Below are positions 61,243 to 64,000 of a DNA stretch of 64,000 nucleotides, piece after piece. A model generated the notes under the pieces. That model did no database searches and was not told the DNA's origin. It saw only the letters and a list, made by a program, of their open reading frames with translations. Origin of the DNA: Streptomyces changanensis (GTDB lineage Bacteria; Actinomycetota; Actinomycetes; Streptomycetales; Streptomycetaceae); contig NZ_CP102332.1 in assembly GCF_024600715.1 (NCBI RefSeq), forward strand, positions 2,232,001 through 2,296,000, given 5' to 3'. Numbering within the stretch: position 1 is the stretch's first letter; each line of letters begins with the position of its first letter. Both the position numbers and the translations under genes were made by a program.

Positions 61243-62964
61243 TCAGCGCCCGCCCGCCGCCGCGTCGTCCCCGTCGTCCCCGCCGAGGTGCGTCGGGGCG
61301 AACATCCGCAGTACCGCCGGGAGGACGACCACCGACGGGCCCGGGGTGGCGAGCGCCGCGGCCAGGTCGCCCTCCAGCGCCTGCGGCGTCGTGCGGACCG
61401 CCGGCACGCCGAAGGACTCGGCGAGGGCGACGAAGTCCGGGCGGGTCAGCTCGGTCCCGGTGGCCGCGCCGAAGGCGTCCGTCATGTACTCCCGCAGGAC
61501 GCCGTAGCCGCCGTCGTCGACGATCAGCCACGTCACCGGCAGGTCGTGCTGGCGCGCCGTGGCGAGCTCGGCGATCGAGTACAGGGCGCCGCCGTCGCCG
61601 GAGACCGCCAGCACCGGCCGGCCGCGGTCCGCCACGGCGGCGCCGAGGGCGGCGGGGTAGGCGTAGCCGAGGCCGCCCGCGCCCTGCGCGGAGTGCATGG
61701 TGCCGGGGCGCCGGGGGTCGAAGGCCGACCAGGCCCAGTAGGCGAGGATCGTCATGTCCCAGAAGCTGGGCGACGCGTCCGGCAGGGCGCGGCGGACGGC
61801 CGCGAGGACGCCCTGCTCCAGGTCGAGGCCCTGCGCGTCGATCCGGCTCCGCACCTTCCCCAGCAGGGTGCGGACGCGCTCCTCGGCGGTCGGGTCGTGG
61901 CGCTCCCCCACCGTCTCCAGCAGCGCCGACAGGGCCGGGCGGGCGTCGGCGTGGATCCCGAGGGCCGGGTGGTTGGACTCCAGCTTGCCGAGGTCGGCCT
62001 CGATCTGCACGACCCGGCCGCGGGGCCGGAAGGTGTGGTAGTTCGAGGAGAGTTCGCCGAGGCCGGAGCCGACGACCAGCAGGACGTCGGCGTCCTCCAG
62101 GAAGTCCGTGGTGTGCCGGTCCTCCAGCCAGGACCGCAGGGACAGCGGGTGCTCCCAGGGGAAGGCGCCCTTGCCGCCGAAGGTCGTCACGACGGGCGCC
62201 GACAGGCGCTCGGCCAGCGCGCGCAGCTTGCCCGAGGCGTCCGCCCGCACGACTCCGCCACCGGCGATGATCACCGGACGTGCGGCGCGGGTGAGGAGGT
62301 CGGCGGCGACGGCCGTCAGCTCCGGGCGCGGCACGAGGTCGCGGGGGGTGGCGTCGACGGCGGTCACCACGGGCAGGCGGGCCGGGGCCGTCAGCACGTC
62401 CTGCGGGATCTCCACCCACACGGGGCCGTGCGGGGCGGTCAGGGCGGACTCCCAGGCGGCGGCCACGGCCGAGGGGATCTGGGAAGCCGTGCGGACGGGG
62501 TGGACGGACTTCACGACGTCCCGGAAGGACGCCTGCTGGTCGCGCAGCTCGTGCAGGTAACCGTGGCGGCCGCCGCCGAGGCCGCGCACCGGGACCTGGG
62601 CGCCGATGGCGACCACGGGGGCCCCGGCCGCGGCGGCCTCCTGGAGGGCGGGCAGGGCCATGAGCGCGCCCGGTCCGGCCGACAGCAGCAGCGGCGCCGC
62701 CTCGCCGGTGACGCGGCCGTAGGCGTCGGCGGCGAACCCGGCGTTGTTCTCGACGCGCAGGCCCACGTACTCCAGGTCGGAGCGGCGCAGCGCGTCGAAC
62801 ATGCCGAGCGCGTGCTGGCCGGGCAGGCCGAAGACGGTGGTCGCGCCGAGGCCGCGCAGGGTCTCGACGACCAGGTCGCCGCCGATCCGCCCCGGCGGGG
62901 GGTCGAGCGCGGCGGCGGTCTGCGCGGCGGTGGGGCGCGGTACCGCGTCGTGGTCGTGGGTCAT
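61243..62964 (-). CDS. Thiamine diphosphate-binding enzyme (acetolactate synthase-like)
   Basis: A 573-residue ThDP enzyme. The PYR domain has the activating glutamate in LRVENNAGFAADAYGR, a central domain includes PVIIAGGGVVRADA, and the PP domain has VSGDGGALYSIAEL ending in VDDGGYGV where the second motif usually reads NN. That last change (DDGG) occurs in some decarboxylases. The substrate is not evident. It is 86 bp downstream of an agmatinase-family gene on the same strand with a hairpin between, an arrangement that suggests amine or guanidino-compound breakdown. ATG 62964; only weak ribosome site. Confidence 0.9.
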   Translation of the reverse strand: MTHDHDAVPRPTAAQTAAALDPPPGRIGGDLVVETLRGLGATTVFGLPGQHALGMFDALRRSDLEYVGLRVENNAGFAADAYGRVTGEAAPLLLSAGPGALMALPALQEAAAAGAPVVAIGAQVPVRGLGGGRHGYLHELRDQQASFRDVVKSVHPVRTASQIPSAVAAAWESALTAPHGPVWVEIPQDVLTAPARLPVVTAVDATPRDLVPRPELTAVAADLLTRAARPVIIAGGGVVRADASGKLRALAERLSAPVVTTFGGKGAFPWEHPLSLRSWLEDRHTTDFLEDADVLLVVGSGLGELSSNYHTFRPRGRVVQIEADLGKLESNHPALGIHADARPALSALLETVGERHDPTAEERVRTLLGKVRSRIDAQGLDLEQGVLAAVRRALPDASPSFWDMTILAYWAWSAFDPRRPGTMHSAQGAGGLGYAYPAALGAAVADRGRPVLAVSGDGGALYSIAELATARQHDLPVTWLIVDDGGYGVLREYMTDAFGAATGTELTRPDFVALAESFGVPAVRTTPQALEGDLAAALATPGPSVVVLPAVLRMFAPTHLGGDDGDDAAAGGR

Positions 62965-63010
62965 CCGGTCTCCGGGCTCGGTGCGGGGTCGCGACGGCGG
63001 GCCGGTGCGC

Positions 63011-63042
63011 GACGGCGGGCCGGTGCGGGCCGGCCCGCCGTC
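63011..63042 (-). terminator. Hairpin between ureohydrolase and ThDP genes
   Basis: GACGGCGGGCCGG (63011-63023) pairs with CCGGCCCGCCGTC (63030-63042), 9 bp past the ureohydrolase stop. An 18-bp direct repeat CGCGACGGCGGGCCGGTG overlaps its left arm. Confidence 0.6.
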
Positions 63043-63050
63043 TTCGGAGA

Positions 63051-64000
63051 CTACTGCGCGTCCGCCGTACGGGCCGCGGCGATCTGCCGGGACATGATCG
63101 TGGTCAGCTCGTACGCGGTGTGCGACGCGGCGACCGAGGTGATCTCGGCGTGGTCGTACGCCGGGGCGACCTCGACGACGTCGGCCGAGACGAGGTTGCA
63201 GGACGCGAGGCCGCGCAGGATCTCCAGCAGCTCGCGGGAGGTCATGCCGCCCGCCTCGGGGGTGCCGGTGCCGGGGGCGTGGGCCGGGTCGAGGCAGTCG
63301 ATGTCGATGGAGATGTACAGCGGGCGGTCGCCGATGCGCTGGCGCAGCTGGTCGGCCACCTCGTCGGCGCCGCGGCGGTAGACGTCCGCGGAGGTGACGA
63401 TGCCGAAGCCCATCTTCTCGTCGTCGGTCAGGTCCTGCTTGCCGTAGAGGGGGCCGCGGGTGCCGACGTGGGAGAGCGCCTCGGTGTCGAGGATGCCCTC
63501 CTCGACGGCCCGGCGGAACGGGGTGCCGTGGGTGTACTCGGCGCCGAAGTAGGTGTCCCAGGTGTCGAGGTGGGCGTCGAAGTGGAGCAGGGCGACCGGG
63601 CCGTGCTTCTTCGCGACCGAACGCAGCAGCGGCAGGGCGATGGTGTGGTCGCCGCCGAGCGTCATCAGGCGGGCGCCGGTGCCGAGGAGGTCGTCGGCGG
63701 CGGCCTCGACCGTCTCGACGGCCTCGTTGATGTTGAACGGGTTGACGGCGATGTCGCCGCCGTCGGCGACCTGCGCGAGGGCGAAGGGGGAGGCGTCCTG
63801 CGCCGGGTTGTACGGGCGCAGGAGGCGGGAGGCCTCGCGGATGGCGTTGCCGCCGAAGCGGGCGCCGGGGCGGTAGGAGACGCCGGAGTCGAAGGGCACG
63901 CCGACGACGGCGACGTCGGCCGTGCCGACCTCGTCCAGCCGCGGCAGCCGGGCGAAGGTCGCCGGGCCGGCGTAGCGCGGGACGCGGGAGGAGTCGATGG
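63051..64000 (-). CDS. Agmatinase/guanidinobutyrase-family ureohydrolase, partial
   Basis: This leftward gene enters from beyond the right edge; the visible 316 codons are the C-terminal part. The binuclear manganese motifs of ureohydrolases are present: [21 protein letters not shown] and [17 protein letters not shown], with [17 protein letters not shown] before them. The enzymes release urea from agmatine, guanidinobutyrate or relatives. The frame is open at base 64000 (reading [13 protein letters not shown] just inside), so the start is outside the window. The ThDP enzyme gene lies downstream. Confidence 0.93.
   Translation of the reverse strand, partial: IDSSRVPRYAGPATFARLPRLDEVGTADVAVVGVPFDSGVSYRPGARFGGNAIREASRLLRPYNPAQDASPFALAQVADGGDIAVNPFNINEAVETVEAAADDLLGTGARLMTLGGDHTIALPLLRSVAKKHGPVALLHFDAHLDTWDTYFGAEYTHGTPFRRAVEEGILDTEALSHVGTRGPLYGKQDLTDDEKMGFGIVTSADVYRRGADEVADQLRQRIGDRPLYISIDIDCLDPAHAPGTGTPEAGGMTSRELLEILRGLASCNLVSADVVEVAPAYDHAEITSVAASHTAYELTTIMSRQIAAARTADAQ

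Overview
The window is very GC-rich, with GTG starts, ATGA/GTGA overlaps, strong GC hairpins instead of U-tract terminators, LacI/LuxR/DUF397-type regulators, class F sortase and ALF-repeat proteins. All of this points to a Streptomyces-like actinomycete chromosome. I saw no rRNA, tRNA, CRISPR array, transposase or prophage. The only mobile-like DNA is a short interspersed repeat near 43.4-44.7 kb.

Region 1 (1-15.4 kb, cut by the left edge) looks like a specialised-metabolite locus built on a fatty acyl chain with no PKS or NRPS module. Leftward from a divergent promoter run a ThDP lyase and an SRPBCC protein. Rightward run an ACP, a cyclopropane-synthase-type methyltransferase, an amine-oxidase-like flavoenzyme, an extended-SDR reductase, a second SDR, an MFS exporter, a membrane desaturase, a fatty acyl-AMP ligase, a HisC-like aminotransferase, an acyl-CoA dehydrogenase-like enzyme and a hemerythrin-like protein, closed by a hairpin at 15356-15383. 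The inferred logic is loading of a fatty acid on the ACP, oxidation/desaturation/methylation, reductive release, ThDP carboligation, transamination and export.

Region 2 (15.4-25.6 kb) is mainly cell-surface functions: a flavin disulfide reductase, a four-helix membrane protein, a 1,115-residue secreted ALF-repeat protein, a small secreted protein, a secreted trypsin-fold protein that has lost its catalytic His and Ser fused to FG-GAP repeats, and a DUF4142 protein paired with a class F sortase.

Region 3 (25.6-38.8 kb) holds a LuxR-type regulator with a 10-bp tandem array upstream, an ABC-2 permease coupled to an unusual hydrolase-ABC ATPase fusion, MmsA, a small HTH protein, a GNAT acetyltransferase, a copper chaperone behind a CsoR-like operator, citrate synthase and RecD2.

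Region 4 (38.9-46.1 kb) is a sugar-catabolic operon (isomerase, DUF993 protein, Gfo/Idh/MocA dehydrogenase) divergent from its likely LacI regulator. It is followed by a repeat-rich accessory patch with small unknown genes and a second sugar isomerase.

Region 5 (46.1-64 kb) has a TPR-CHAT protease beside a multi-pass membrane protein, an SDR, a GH3 hydrolase, a secreted S37 peptidase, small secreted and membrane proteins, a fused two-half ABC exporter with one degenerate ATP site, a secreted endonuclease I, a second ThDP enzyme and a partial agmatinase-family ureohydrolase cut by the right edge.
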